Of a DNA stretch of 16,794 nucleotides, positions 1 through 7,517 are shown in pieces. The number at the start of each line of letters is the position of its first letter. The first letter of the stretch is position 1. Below the pieces are notes generated by a model that was not told the origin of the DNA, searched no databases, and saw only the letters and a list, made by a program, of their open reading frames with translations. Both the position numbers and the translations under genes were made by a program. Source of the DNA: Lachnospiraceae bacterium (GTDB lineage: Bacteria > Bacillota_A > Clostridia > Lachnospirales > Lachnospiraceae); assembly GCA_017391465.1 (NCBI GenBank), contig JAFOYH010000091.1:1-16794 (forward strand), written 5' to 3'.

Positions 1-237
1 AGGACCGGGATGGACGAACCTCTGGTGGATCTGTTGTATTACCAAGTGCATGGCAGAGTAGCCAAGTTTGGACGGGATAAACGCTGAAGGCATCTAAGCG
101 TGAAGCCCCCCTCAAGATGAGATCTCCCATAACGTCAAGTTAGTAAGACCCCTTGAAGACGACGAGGTAGATAGGGCAGAGGTGGAAGTGCAGCAATGCA
201 TGGAGCTGACTGTTACTAATCGGTCGAGGGCATGACC
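1..237 (+). rRNA. 23S ribosomal RNA, 3' end (partial)
   Basis: This is the last ~240 bases of a large-subunit rRNA. Domain VI is recognisable from the stretch beginning GGACCGGGATGGACG (2-16, sarcin-ricin loop side of the 3' domain), from GAAGACGACGAGGTAGATAG, and from the closing ACTAATCGGTCGAGGGC near 215-231. The 5' part lies left of the window, so an rRNA operon is being read rightwards. The mature 3' end is estimated at about 237 (GACC) by comparison with other bacterial 23S ends; the exact processing site cannot be fixed from sequence alone. Confidence 0.96.
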
Positions 238-331
238 AGATGGCTGGGAATGAGATAGAGAAATGTGATGATGGAAAGAATTTTCAGTATGTAGTTTTGA
301 AGGTATATGTGCTTTTCAAATTAGAAAACAC
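238..331 (+). other. 23S 3' spacer without a 5S rRNA
   Basis: AT-rich trailer between the 23S end and the tRNA promoter. I see no 5S rRNA: there is no ~115-base segment with the paired termini and the conserved loop sequences of 5S. A weak stem-loop (296-303 with 313-320, two G-U pairs, loop 304-312) lies in it but has no U-run, so it is not a convincing terminator. Confidence 0.6.
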
Positions 332-360
332 TTGCAATGTATAATTAAGTGTGTTATAAT
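332..360 (+). promoter_or_regulatory. Sigma-A promoter for tRNA-Glu/tRNA-Cys
   Basis: TTGCAA (332-337) and a perfect TATAAT (355-360) are separated by 17 bases. Transcription is predicted to start near 367, about 8 bases before the tRNA-Glu. The tRNA pair can therefore be transcribed independently of the upstream rRNA operon. Confidence 0.8.
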
Positions 361-374
361 AAATTTTGTTATGA

Positions 375-446
375 GGCTCCATGGTCAAGCGGTTAAGACA
401 CCGCCCTTTCACGGCGGTAACAGGGGTTCAAATCCCCTTGGAGTCA
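375..446 (+). tRNA. tRNA-Glu (TTC anticodon)
   Basis: A 72-base cloverleaf. The acceptor arm GGCTCCA pairs with TGGAGTC (439-445), with one G-T pair, followed by discriminator A446. The anticodon stem CCGCC/GGCGG encloses loop CTTTCAC, which gives anticodon TTC. The T-arm is AGGGG-TTCAAAT-CCCCT. No CCA is encoded. It shares a transcript with the tRNA-Cys that begins four bases after it. Confidence 0.97.
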
Positions 447-449
447 TAT

Positions 450-521
450 GGCGCAGTAGCCAAGTGGTAAGGCAATGGTCTGCAACACCAGTATCCACCG
501 GTTCAAATCCGGTCTGCGCCT
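450..521 (+). tRNA. tRNA-Cys (GCA anticodon)
   Basis: A 72-base cloverleaf. The acceptor GGCGCAG (450-456) pairs with CTGCGCC (514-520), discriminator T521. The anticodon loop CTGCAAC carries GCA at 482-484. The T-arm is CCGG-TTCAAAT-CCGG. No encoded CCA. It is the second gene of the tRNA transcript and is followed within five bases by an intrinsic terminator. Confidence 0.97.
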
Positions 522-525
522 CGTT

Positions 526-559
526 AAAAGCTTAGAAACTTTGTTTCTAAGCTTTTTTT
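526..559 (+). terminator. Intrinsic terminator of the tRNA operon
   Basis: A 14-bp stem (526-539 with 543-556, AAAAGCTTAGAAAC and its complement) has a TTT loop, and its 3' arm runs into T residues to 559. It starts five bases after the tRNA-Cys. Confidence 0.92.
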
Positions 560-573
560 GTTTTATAGGATGG

Positions 574-593
574 GACATTTTCACAAAAATGTC
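574..593. promoter_or_regulatory. Operator-like inverted repeat upstream of the DegV promoter
   Basis: Perfect 8-bp arms GACATTTT (574-581) and AAAATGTC (586-593) with a 4-base spacer end two bases before the -35 box at 596. This position suits a repressor or activator dimer. There is no U-run, and a complete terminator already exists at 526-559, so termination is unlikely to be its role. The cognate regulator is unknown. Confidence 0.4.
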
Positions 594-595
594 AC

Positions 596-624
596 TTTAC
601 AAAAGTACATATCGACTATATAAT
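596..624 (+). promoter_or_regulatory. Sigma-A promoter of the DegV gene
   Basis: TTTACA (596-601), a 17-base spacer and TATAAT (619-624). The predicted start is near 631, giving a leader of about 35 bases. The -10 region is repeated almost exactly 22 bases downstream: ACTATATAATGTA at 615-627 and again at 637-649. The second copy has no -35 and would start inside the Shine-Dalgarno, so the first copy is taken as the promoter. Confidence 0.75.
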
Positions 625-665
625 GTAGTAATCAAAACTATATAATGTATAGAAAGGTGAAATGA

Positions 666-1553
666 ATGAGCAGTTATATTTTAAGTTGTTGTTCTACAGC
701 AGATTTAAAGAAAGAACATTTTGAGAGAAGAAATATTTCCTATATATGTTTTCATTATGAATTGGATGGAAAAGAGTATAAAGATGATCTGGGGCAGTCC
801 ATGGCATTTGCAGATTTTTATCGGGCCATGAGCAATGGTGCGGATACAAAGACGTCCCAGGTAAATGCAGAGGAATTTGAAGAATATTTTGAAGGCTTTT
901 TAAAAGAGGGTAAAGATATTTTACATATCTGTTTGTCTTCAGGGATATCGGGAACATTGAATTCGGCACATATTGCAAAAGATATATTGCAGGAACGTTA
1001 TCCGGAACAAAAGATTTACATTGTGGATTCTTTGAATGCATCTTCCGGTTTTGGTCTTTTGGTAGATAAATTAGCGGATTTGCGAGATGAAGGAAAGTCT
1101 CTTGATGAAGTTTATGCATGGGCCGAAGCAAACAAGTTAAAAGCACATGCATGGTTTTTTTCTACGGATCTGACCTTTTTCGTCAAAGGCGGCCGTGTAT
1201 CAAAAACATCCGGTTTTGTCGGCGGTATCTTAAATATCTGTCCGTTGTTAAATGTGGATGGCAATGGCAAGCTAATTCCACGTTACAAAGTCCGTACAAA
1301 GAAAAAAGTGATTGAAGCCATTGTGAAACAGATGGAAGAACATGCGCAGGATGGATTTGACTATAATAGTAAATGCTATATAAGTCATTCCGATTGTTAT
1401 GAAGATGCCAGAGCAGTGGCCGATTTGATTGAAAAACGTTTTCCAAAGTTGGATGGCAGGGTTTTGATCAATGATGTGGGAACAACCATCGGAAGTCATA
1501 CGGGTCCTGGAACTGTGGCATTGTTCTTCTGGGGAGATGAGAGAATAGAATAA
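666..1553 (+). CDS. DegV family protein (fatty-acid-binding)
   Basis: A 295-residue protein of the DegV family. These proteins hold one long-chain fatty acid between two alpha/beta domains; in Firmicutes the FakB members present it to the kinase FakA for phosphorylation. No fakA lies nearby, so the exact role is open. Family marks are TSQ (63-65), SSGISGT (91-97), the GGRVSK stretch (175-180) and GTTIGSHTGPG near the C-terminus. Unusually, the N-terminal strand reads LSCCSTADL where most DegV proteins have TDSxxDL, so the usual Asp is replaced by Cys; I believe this is a Lachnospiraceae subtype. The Shine-Dalgarno AAAGGTGA (653-660) supports the ATG at 666. The gene is monocistronic, with its own promoter and a terminator at 1597. 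Confidence 0.9.
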   Translation: MSSYILSCCSTADLKKEHFERRNISYICFHYELDGKEYKDDLGQSMAFADFYRAMSNGADTKTSQVNAEEFEEYFEGFLKEGKDILHICLSSGISGTLNSAHIAKDILQERYPEQKIYIVDSLNASSGFGLLVDKLADLRDEGKSLDEVYAWAEANKLKAHAWFFSTDLTFFVKGGRVSKTSGFVGGILNICPLLNVDGNGKLIPRYKVRTKKKVIEAIVKQMEEHAQDGFDYNSKCYISHSDCYEDARAVADLIEKRFPKLDGRVLINDVGTTIGSHTGPGTVALFFWGDERIE

Positions 1554-1596
1554 AGAGTGGATGAAACGAACAGTGAAAATGGAACCAGATAAAAAT

Positions 1597-1639
1597 AGAA
1601 GCATAGAAATTGTGATATTTCACAGTTTCTATGCTTTCT
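1597..1639. terminator. Bidirectional terminator between convergent genes
   Basis: A near-perfect long hairpin: 1597-1615 pairs with 1620-1639 around AGAAGCATAGAAA and TTTCTATGCTTTCT. It sits between the DegV gene and the converging transglutaminase gene. T-rich sequence follows on the minus strand (complement of 1585-1596), so it probably ends both transcripts. Confidence 0.8.
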
Positions 1640-1644
1640 GCTGT

Positions 1645-2514
1645 TTAATATACCCGTTTATAATCGGTATAAACGTAAGTTCCTTTTTGCTTATACTGAA
1701 TCATGAATCCGTCGTTTCCATGGCGAGACCAGGAGGCATCAAAAACATAGGTTTTACCATCGATGATCGCTTCGCACCAGCCGTGTTCTGCAAGAGTACC
1801 GCCTTCTAATGGGACATAACCTTCAACAGTGTAAATATGCATTCCTTTGAGTCGGGCCATCCAACAGAAAACGGAAGACATAACATAGCAGTTTCCATAA
1901 CCATTTTCAAATCCAAACTTACCATAAAATTCCAAATGTGAATCATCAAAATCTGGTGAATAGGGCCAGTCGTAATAAATCTCTGTAAAAGACCATTCAA
2001 AGGCTGATTTTAAATCCCAATTCAATTCATCCATGACAGCTTTTGCATATTGCATGACAGGATGATCCATATTTTCAACCATATGAATATCATAGGATTG
2101 ACATAAATCATAGAATTCCGGACCGGTAATCATCTCTTTAATCATCGATTCACGAGACCAGTCATCCATAATGGAAAGCATCTTGTTTACATAGTCACTC
2201 GGAGGTTCGTTGTCAAATACTGCATGATAAACGTCGTATATAAATTCTTTGTTTGAAGTATTCTTTGCACGATATTCTGCAGAATGAAAAGCATCACAAA
2301 GCATATCAATAGCTGTAAGTTCTTTGGCTTTTAATTGCTCAACAGTCCGATAAAGTTCATCTCCAGAGACAACGTCCATAGAACAGGTTCGATAAACACG
2401 AAACACAAAAGAGACGAGCTTATAATTCTCTGTTTCAGCTGCATGTGCTGAACAATTAATAAAAAGAGGAAATATGAGAGCAAAGATTAGGAACAGTTTC
2501 TTAAAAGATTTCAT
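1645..2514 (-). CDS. Secreted DUF4214/transglutaminase-like protein
   Basis: A 289-residue predicted exported protein. Residues 1-26 form a signal peptide: Lys-rich start, hydrophobic core LFLIFALIFPLFI, then AHAA before ETEN. Residues ~33-140 contain two repeats that look like DUF4214, a small helical domain of bacterial surface proteins (FVFRVYR and FIYDVYHAVF with EPPSDY, then a GPEF end). Residues ~175-270 look like a transglutaminase-like cysteine protease fold. The likely Cys-His-Asp triad is C209 (GYGNCY), H244 (AEHGW) and D259 (VFDAS). It may cleave or cross-link peptides outside the cell; the substrate is unknown. Its AGGAGG Shine-Dalgarno (complement of 2520-2525) abuts the asparaginase stop codon, so it is the second gene of that operon. 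No cell-wall anchor is seen. Confidence 0.82.
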   Translation of the reverse strand: MKSFKKLFLIFALIFPLFINCSAHAAETENYKLVSFVFRVYRTCSMDVVSGDELYRTVEQLKAKELTAIDMLCDAFHSAEYRAKNTSNKEFIYDVYHAVFDNEPPSDYVNKMLSIMDDWSRESMIKEMITGPEFYDLCQSYDIHMVENMDHPVMQYAKAVMDELNWDLKSAFEWSFTEIYYDWPYSPDFDDSHLEFYGKFGFENGYGNCYVMSSVFCWMARLKGMHIYTVEGYVPLEGGTLAEHGWCEAIIDGKTYVFDASWSRHGNDGFMIQYKQKGTYVYTDYKRVY

Positions 2515-2525
2515 GAAAAAACCTC

Positions 2526-3527
2526 CTATACAAAAAGAATATCATGGTTGATGGTCTGATAGAAAAACTGTTTGAATTCTTCGGCATGATTTGTCTGTGC
2601 CATAGCCCACATCATTTTTGTGACAGTTGCTTCCAGAGTCATATCGTAAGATTCGATGACCGGAAAATGTTCCTTTAATTCTTTGCCAACTTGATAAATG
2701 GTCATATCACTGCCTTCGTGAGTTACTTGAGTAGCCATGACGATAATCTTTCCTGCGTTTGTCCAACGTTCAATAGCTTTATAAAAACTGGAATCTCCAT
2801 AATCAGGAAGACCACCAACACCGAAAGATTCGATGATAATACCATCGTAACTTTCAAATAGAGCATCTAAAATATTGGCATTCATTCCTGGAACCAGTTT
2901 CAAAAGAAAAATTTTTGAGTTCATTGTGTGACTGAATTTTAAAGGACGTAAGATCTGTTCTTTATCATCAATATAAAAGATAATTCGCTGATCGTGAATA
3001 TTTGCAATTTCCGGATAATTAATACTGGAAAATGCATTGTAACTTTTGGAACGGATTTTTTTTGCACGAGTTCCGGCAATTACCTGCCCACCAAATACAA
3101 TGGATACGCCGTGGGCACGATCATCGGATGCAAAACGCAGGCTGTCCAATAGATTGGAGCGCGCGTCGGTGATTGCAAGATCGATGGGTTTCTGGGCACC
3201 GGTAATAACAATCGGTTTACGATTGTTTTGAATCAGATAGGATAAGGCTGCTGCAGTATAGGCCATGGTATCTGTTCCGTGACAGATAACAAATCCATCA
3301 TAATATTCATATTTTTTCTCGATAAGTCTAGAAAGTGTCAGCCAATGACTACTTTCAATATTCGTACTATCTAAATTGAAAGGGGACTCGGTATCGATGG
3401 TACAAAATTCTTCTGCAGAGGGAACATAAGAAATAATTTCTTCTGCAGAAATCTGTGGTGCCAATCCGTTATCTGTATATTTGGATGCAATCGTACCACC
3501 AGTCGCGATTAATAAAATATGTTTCAT
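2526..3527 (-). CDS. L-asparaginase, cytoplasmic type
   Basis: A 333-residue asparaginase that hydrolyses L-asparagine to aspartate and ammonia. The first catalytic motif TGGTIAS is at 9-15 (nucleophile T12) and the second, HGTDTM, at 83-88 (T85, D86). The partner lysine is probably K161 in KIRSKSYNAF. There is no signal peptide, and the length matches the type I cytoplasmic enzymes rather than the exported type II. The start is supported by GAAAGGT (complement of 3538-3544), about nine bases upstream. It is the first gene of a minus-strand operon with the secreted transglutaminase-like protein, 11 bases away. The aspartate could feed the aspartate pool; an acidic amino acid symporter is encoded 2.5 kb downstream on the other strand. 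The in-vivo substrate could include glutamine or small amides. Confidence 0.93.
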   Translation of the reverse strand: MKHILLIATGGTIASKYTDNGLAPQISAEEIISYVPSAEEFCTIDTESPFNLDSTNIESSHWLTLSRLIEKKYEYYDGFVICHGTDTMAYTAAALSYLIQNNRKPIVITGAQKPIDLAITDARSNLLDSLRFASDDRAHGVSIVFGGQVIAGTRAKKIRSKSYNAFSSINYPEIANIHDQRIIFYIDDKEQILRPLKFSHTMNSKIFLLKLVPGMNANILDALFESYDGIIIESFGVGGLPDYGDSSFYKAIERWTNAGKIIVMATQVTHEGSDMTIYQVGKELKEHFPVIESYDMTLEATVTKMMWAMAQTNHAEEFKQFFYQTINHDILFV

Positions 3528-3565
3528 AGTATATTAGACCTTTCATTAAAAAATCTTTACACGTC

Positions 3566-3595
3566 AGTATATCAATCAAGCACATACATGGTCAA
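3566..3595 (-). promoter_or_regulatory. Promoter of the asparaginase operon
   Basis: Read on the minus strand: TTGACC (complement of 3590-3595), an 18-base spacer, TATACT (complement of 3566-3571). Transcription is predicted to start near 3559, about 30 bases ahead of the asparaginase ATG. Confidence 0.65.
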
Positions 3596-3657
3596 GGTGA
3601 ATCTTTTGATTTGAAATTGAGTGTATAACTTCTAAAAATTTGTCCATACTTTCAATG

Positions 3658-3663
3658 AGGAGG
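3658..3663 (+). promoter_or_regulatory. Ribosome-binding site deciding the AI-2E protein start
   Basis: AGGAGG ends one base before the ATG at 3665 but seven bases before the ATG at 3671. The spacing favours the second ATG, which removes two residues from the longest reading frame. Confidence 0.75.
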
Positions 3664-3670
3664 TATGAAG

Positions 3671-4822
3671 ATGCGTCGAAAGCCCATACAGGAGTGGATG
3701 ATTTTATTGACTTATCTGTTTTTGTTAATATTAATTACAGTTCATTCCGGATATTTGTGTCAGAAATTATGGTTTATTATAAAGCAGTTTTTTCCATTGA
3801 TTCTGGCAGGCGTTTTGGCCTTTGTGCTGAATCACCCTTATAAGTATTTATGTACCGTTTATAAGAAAAAGGGAAAAGTACCTGAGAAAGCGGCGCGCGT
3901 AGGAAGCATTCTTACGGTGTATTTAGGTTTGGCAGGCGTAGTGGCTGCCGCAGGAGGATTTGCACTGCCACGACTGATTGAAGGAATCCGTCAGTTTGCG
4001 GAGAACCAGGAAAATTATATGCAGGTCTTTGAAAAATCAGCACAACAGTTGATGAGTCAAATAGGGTTAGATGCCGTGGATATTACACCTGTATTTGAAG
4101 GTGTGTCTGAATATCTTGGCAGAGTTGATCAAATGCTTGATGAATTTTTGCCTCGCATGGCGCGTTTGACCACAGGTGTCTTCCGGGGAACCGTTCAATT
4201 TGGTATCATCATTGTTTTATCGATTTACATGCTTTATGATAAAGAACATTTGAAAAAACAATCGAAACGTGTTTATATGGCTTATGTTCCTAAACAATAC
4301 AATCTGTCGGGTTTACGTATGATTTCAACAATTTCGGAAATTTTTAATCACTTTGTGGTTGGACAGGGATTAGAATCTTGCATTTTGGGTATTCTCTGTT
4401 TTGTGGGCATGTTGATGCTAAGGCTGGAATATAGTGGATTTGTGAGTCTTGTTGTCGGAATGACAGCATTTATTCCCTTATTGGGGGCGTATATTGGTGG
4501 TGGACTTGGATTTTTGCTGTTATTGTTCATTTCTGTTCGTAAGGCAGTGATTTTTTTTGTTTTTTTTGTTATCTTACAGCAGATTGAGAATAATTTTATT
4601 TATCCAAGAATTGTAGGCAGACGTACAGGTTTACCAGGAATTTGGGTGCTTGCGTCAGTGACAGTAGGAGGAGGCTTATTTGGTATTATAGGTATGATTT
4701 TAAGTGTTCCGTTCGCTACATTGATCTATACAGTGATAGAGCGTGGAATTCAAATCAGAGAATGTAGGCAGGCTGCGGAAGAGGCAGAACTTAGACAAAA
4801 GAATGAAGATAAGATATCATAG
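3671..4822 (+). CDS. AI-2E family transporter (PerM/YdiK-like membrane protein)
   Basis: A 383-residue polytopic membrane protein of the AI-2 exporter superfamily. Members export autoinducer-2 or act as Na+/H+ antiporters or general permeases; the substrate here cannot be told. The layout is typical: two N-terminal membrane helices (~10-30 and 35-55), another near 75-95, a soluble amphipathic middle region (~100-165), then a hydrophobic C-terminal half. That half carries the family signature ENNFIYPRIVGRR (306-318) and GIIGMILSVPFATLIY. The C-terminal tail is short, charged and probably cytoplasmic. The start is chosen from the Shine-Dalgarno spacing. No strong promoter is evident in the 3596-3657 spacer. 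The gene stands alone, followed 67 bases later by tRNA-fMet. Confidence 0.88.
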   Translation: MRRKPIQEWMILLTYLFLLILITVHSGYLCQKLWFIIKQFFPLILAGVLAFVLNHPYKYLCTVYKKKGKVPEKAARVGSILTVYLGLAGVVAAAGGFALPRLIEGIRQFAENQENYMQVFEKSAQQLMSQIGLDAVDITPVFEGVSEYLGRVDQMLDEFLPRMARLTTGVFRGTVQFGIIIVLSIYMLYDKEHLKKQSKRVYMAYVPKQYNLSGLRMISTISEIFNHFVVGQGLESCILGILCFVGMLMLRLEYSGFVSLVVGMTAFIPLLGAYIGGGLGFLLLLFISVRKAVIFFVFFVILQQIENNFIYPRIVGRRTGLPGIWVLASVTVGGGLFGIIGMILSVPFATLIYTVIERGIQIRECRQAAEEAELRQKNEDKIS

Positions 4823-4842
4823 ACCGAAATTATGAAAAAGTC

Positions 4843-4871
4843 TGGACAAGGGAAAAAAATTCATGTATAAT
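4843..4871 (+). promoter_or_regulatory. Promoter of tRNA-fMet
   Basis: TGGACA (4843-4848), a 17-base spacer and TATAAT (4866-4871). The start is predicted near 4878, about 12 bases upstream of the tRNA. Confidence 0.78.
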
Positions 4872-4889
4872 CTAAACATACAATAGTGC

Positions 4890-4963
<74 letters not shown>

Positions 4964-4971
4964 CTCTTTGG

Positions 4972-5002
4972 ACCTGATACTATGCTGTATCAGGTTTTTT
5001 TT
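4972..5002 (+). terminator. Terminator of tRNA-fMet
   Basis: ACCTGATAC (4972-4980) pairs perfectly with GTATCAGGT (4987-4995) around a 6-base loop, followed by a run of T to about 5002. Confidence 0.92.
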
Positions 5003-5029
5003 ATAAGAAATTATACTATGGCACTCTTG

Positions 5030-5055
5030 AGCTCTATCTATGGACAGAGCTTTTT
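5030..5055 (+). terminator. Possible second weak terminator
   Basis: AGCTCT (5030-5035) pairs with AGAGCT (5046-5051) across a 10-base loop and is followed by TTTTC. The stem is short, so this may be a backup terminator after the tRNA or the leader of the next gene. Confidence 0.35.
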
Positions 5056-5123
5056 CTTATGTATATGGGGTTTATAGGAACAGAAACATGTGTAGTTGGT
5101 AAAAATGAATAGGAGGAGATTTT

Positions 5124-5996
5124 ATGTTTGGTAGAGAGTGTATTTGGCTTGCGGGAGCAAAAGGACAACTTGGACAGGCGATTCTGCACGAGATTAAGAA
5201 ACAAAATGCATTGACAGTTGTTGTGACAACAGACAAGGATGTAGATGTCACAGATATGGCAGAGGTTTCAAGATTTGTGATTACGAACCATCCAAGTGTG
5301 ATTATAAATTGCGCGGGAATTACAGATATGGAGTCTTGTGAATTGGATAAAGTCATGGCATACAAGGTGAATGCATTAGGTGCACGCAATATGGCAGCGG
5401 CAGCCCGTATGGTAGATGCAAAGATAATTCATATTTCGACAGATGATGTATTTTCCGGAGAGTGTTTGGAGGAATTAACAGAATTTGATATGACCGTTCC
5501 TAACAGTGTTTATGGAAAATCAAAGCTGGCAGGTGAGATGATGGTTCGCGAATTGAATCCGAAGCATCTTGTTATCCGAAGTTCCTGGTCTTATGGTGAG
5601 GGGGAAAACTTCCTGACAGATTTACTTGCAAAAGTGGACGCCGGGGAAATTGTTGAAGTGGCATGTGATCAAGTGAGTACGCCGACAAGTATGCATGCAT
5701 TGGCACAGGGCATTCTTGCCCTTATGCGTGGTAATGAATATGGTGTATATCATGTATCTTGTGAGGGTTCCTGTACACGTTATGAATTTGCAAAAAAAAT
5801 ATTAGAGCTAACAGGACGCGATGTATCAATGATTAAACCAGTACTGGCTAAAAATCTTGCAGGGGGATATCAGAGACCTTTATATTCTGTTCTTGAAAAT
5901 CTTATGATGAAGGTGACAGGAATATACAAGATGCCGGAATGGGACGTGGATTTGAATGAATATCTGGAAGTGCGGGGGATGAAGTATGGAGAATAA
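5124..5996 (+). CDS. RmlD-like NAD(P)-dependent sugar reductase (SDR family)
   Basis: A 290-residue short-chain dehydrogenase of the extended, dTDP-4-dehydrorhamnose reductase (RmlD) type. The nucleotide-binding loop is GAKGQLG (11-17). INCAGITDME (61-70) and STDDVFSG (105-112) are typical RmlD segments. The catalytic YGKSK has Tyr130 and Lys134, and RSSWSYG follows. Length agrees with RmlD (about 290). No rmlA, rmlB or rmlC genes are near, so it may reduce another nucleotide sugar or act with enzymes encoded elsewhere; dTDP-rhamnose synthesis is not established. The start is supported by AGGAGGAG ten or so bases upstream. Its last 11 bases overlap the next gene, so the two are translationally coupled. 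No clear consensus promoter was found in 5003-5110. Confidence 0.82.
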   Translation: MFGRECIWLAGAKGQLGQAILHEIKKQNALTVVVTTDKDVDVTDMAEVSRFVITNHPSVIINCAGITDMESCELDKVMAYKVNALGARNMAAAARMVDAKIIHISTDDVFSGECLEELTEFDMTVPNSVYGKSKLAGEMMVRELNPKHLVIRSSWSYGEGENFLTDLLAKVDAGEIVEVACDQVSTPTSMHALAQGILALMRGNEYGVYHVSCEGSCTRYEFAKKILELTGRDVSMIKPVLAKNLAGGYQRPLYSVLENLMMKVTGIYKMPEWDVDLNEYLEVRGMKYGE

Positions 5997-7257
5997 GCAT
6001 AAGAAAAAAACAGGGTTGACAACAAAGATTTTTATTGGATTGATCGCAGGTGCAGTTGTTGGGGTTTTCATGCATTATGTGGTGCCAGGAGGATATGTTA
6101 AAGATACCGTTTTAGTAAATGGTGTATTTTATGTTGTTGGTAATGGATTTCTTCGTCTGATGCAGATGCTGGTTGTTCCATTGGTATTTTGTTCTCTGGT
6201 TTGCGGCAGTGCAGCTATTGGGGATACAAAAACACTTGGAAAAGTTGGAGTTAAAACATTAGCATTTTATCTTTGTACAACAGCAGTGGCTGTAGCGGTT
6301 GCCTTGTCTTTGGCGAATATTATTGATCCTGGAATGGGATTAAACATGGAAGCTATTGTGACTGCAGAAAATACAACAGTTTCAACAGAGGTGAGTTTTG
6401 CAGATACACTATTGAATATTATTCCAAAAAATCCGATCCAGGGAATTGCGAATGGAGAAATGCTTCAGATTATCTTTTTTGCAATGGTTGTCGGGATTAT
6501 TTTGGCGAAATTGGGCGAAAAAACAGCTACTGTATTTAATTTCTTTACTCAGTTTAACGATATTATGATGGAAATGACCATGATGGTTATGTCTTTAGCA
6601 CCCTATGGTGTGTTCTGCCTGATTGCAAAAACATTTTCCGGAATTGGATTTGATGCATTTATACCGTTGCTGAAATACATGATCAGTGTATTGATTTCTC
6701 TGGGTATCCAGTGTTTTGGTGTTTACATGATTATGTTGGTCATTTTCACACGTCTAAATCCTGTAAAGTTCATTAAAAAGTTTTTTCCTGTCATGGCTTT
6801 CGCGTTTTCAACGGCAACATCCAATGCGACAATTCCGTTGTCTATTGAAACTTTGGCTGAAAAAATGGGAGTATCGCGTAGAATTTCATCTTTTACAATT
6901 CCGTTAGGAGCAACGATTAATATGGATGGAACAGCGATTATGCAGGGGGTAGCTGTGGTGTTTGCAGCTCAGGCATTTGGAATTCCTCTTGGAATCAAAG
7001 AATATATTATGGTTATTGCAACAGCAACATTGGCATCGATTGGTACAGCGGGTGTGCCAGGTGTTGGCTTGATCACATTGTCTATGGTATTCAATTCGGT
7101 GGGTCTTCCGTTGGAAGGTATTACATTGATCATGGGCATTGACCGTATTCTGGATATGACACGTACAGCAGTAAATATTACAGGAGATGCCGTATGTACA
7201 TCCGTTGTCGCACATCAAAACGGCGAGCTTGACCGAGAAATTTTTAATAAAGATTAA
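5986..7257 (+). CDS. Dicarboxylate/acidic amino acid:cation symporter (DAACS/GltP family)
   Basis: A 423-residue membrane transporter of the glutamate-transporter fold: eight membrane helices and two re-entrant hairpins, working as a trimer with Na+ or H+. Hairpin 1 is seen in STATSNATIP (275-284), the cation/substrate site in IPLGATINMDGTA (NMDGT 312-316), and hairpin 2 in SIGTAGVPG (351-359). The last helix has D390, R393, N397 and D401 in DMTRTAVNITGD. The arginine matches the residue that in archaeal GltPh holds the side-chain carboxylate, so aspartate, glutamate or a C4-dicarboxylate is a better guess than a neutral amino acid. The ATG lies inside the 3' end of the RmlD-like gene (11-base overlap), with GGGGG as a weak ribosome site. 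A strong terminator follows. Confidence 0.92.
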   Translation: MENKHKKKTGLTTKIFIGLIAGAVVGVFMHYVVPGGYVKDTVLVNGVFYVVGNGFLRLMQMLVVPLVFCSLVCGSAAIGDTKTLGKVGVKTLAFYLCTTAVAVAVALSLANIIDPGMGLNMEAIVTAENTTVSTEVSFADTLLNIIPKNPIQGIANGEMLQIIFFAMVVGIILAKLGEKTATVFNFFTQFNDIMMEMTMMVMSLAPYGVFCLIAKTFSGIGFDAFIPLLKYMISVLISLGIQCFGVYMIMLVIFTRLNPVKFIKKFFPVMAFAFSTATSNATIPLSIETLAEKMGVSRRISSFTIPLGATINMDGTAIMQGVAVVFAAQAFGIPLGIKEYIMVIATATLASIGTAGVPGVGLITLSMVFNSVGLPLEGITLIMGIDRILDMTRTAVNITGDAVCTSVVAHQNGELDREIFNKD

Positions 7258-7268
7258 TAAAGATTATG

Positions 7269-7317
7269 AAAAGGATATTTCCGGGGTAAGATGTATAACC
7301 CGGGAAGTATCCTTTTT
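7269..7317 (+). terminator. Terminator of the RmlD-like/symporter operon
   Basis: The outer stem AAGGATA (7271-7277) pairs with TATCCTT (7308-7314), continuing inward through TTCCGGGGT and ACCCGGGAA. The 3' side ends in TTTTT. It starts 12 bases after the stop codon. Confidence 0.9.
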
Positions 7318-7443
7318 GTTAGGGTTAACATCATATATTTAGCATACAAACTATTTACAAGCAAAATAAATTGTGATAATATATAAAATACAGGGTTATT
7401 TTTATTATATATATTTAGTGCGCTAATTAATTGTCGCTGAATG

Positions 7444-7517
7444 AACAAAAAAACCTATCACGAACATTGGTATTTTCGGTAATTCGAAAATCAATATTTG
7501 TGATAGGTTTTTTTGTT
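7444..7517. terminator. Long bidirectional hairpin terminator
   Basis: Perfect 18-bp outer arms (7444-7461 and 7500-7517, AACAAAAAAACCTATCAC and its complement) continue into an imperfect inner stem (7462-7478 with 7485-7499). Seven A and seven T lie in the outer arms, so it can end transcription in both directions. It mainly serves the minus-strand regulator gene, whose TAA stop (7516-7518) overlaps it. The plus-strand operon already has a terminator at 7269. Confidence 0.85.

Noticed and set aside
332..535. Plus-strand open frame across the tRNA pair
   Set aside because: It is composed of tRNA-Glu and tRNA-Cys sequence and their promoter; no ribosome site.
615..649. Second TATAAT (641-646) as an alternative promoter
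   Set aside because: No -35 at the right distance, and the start would fall in the ribosome site.
694..1152. 152-codon minus-strand frame inside the DegV gene
   Set aside because: Antisense shadow of a well-supported gene, with no ribosome site and low-complexity Leu/His content.
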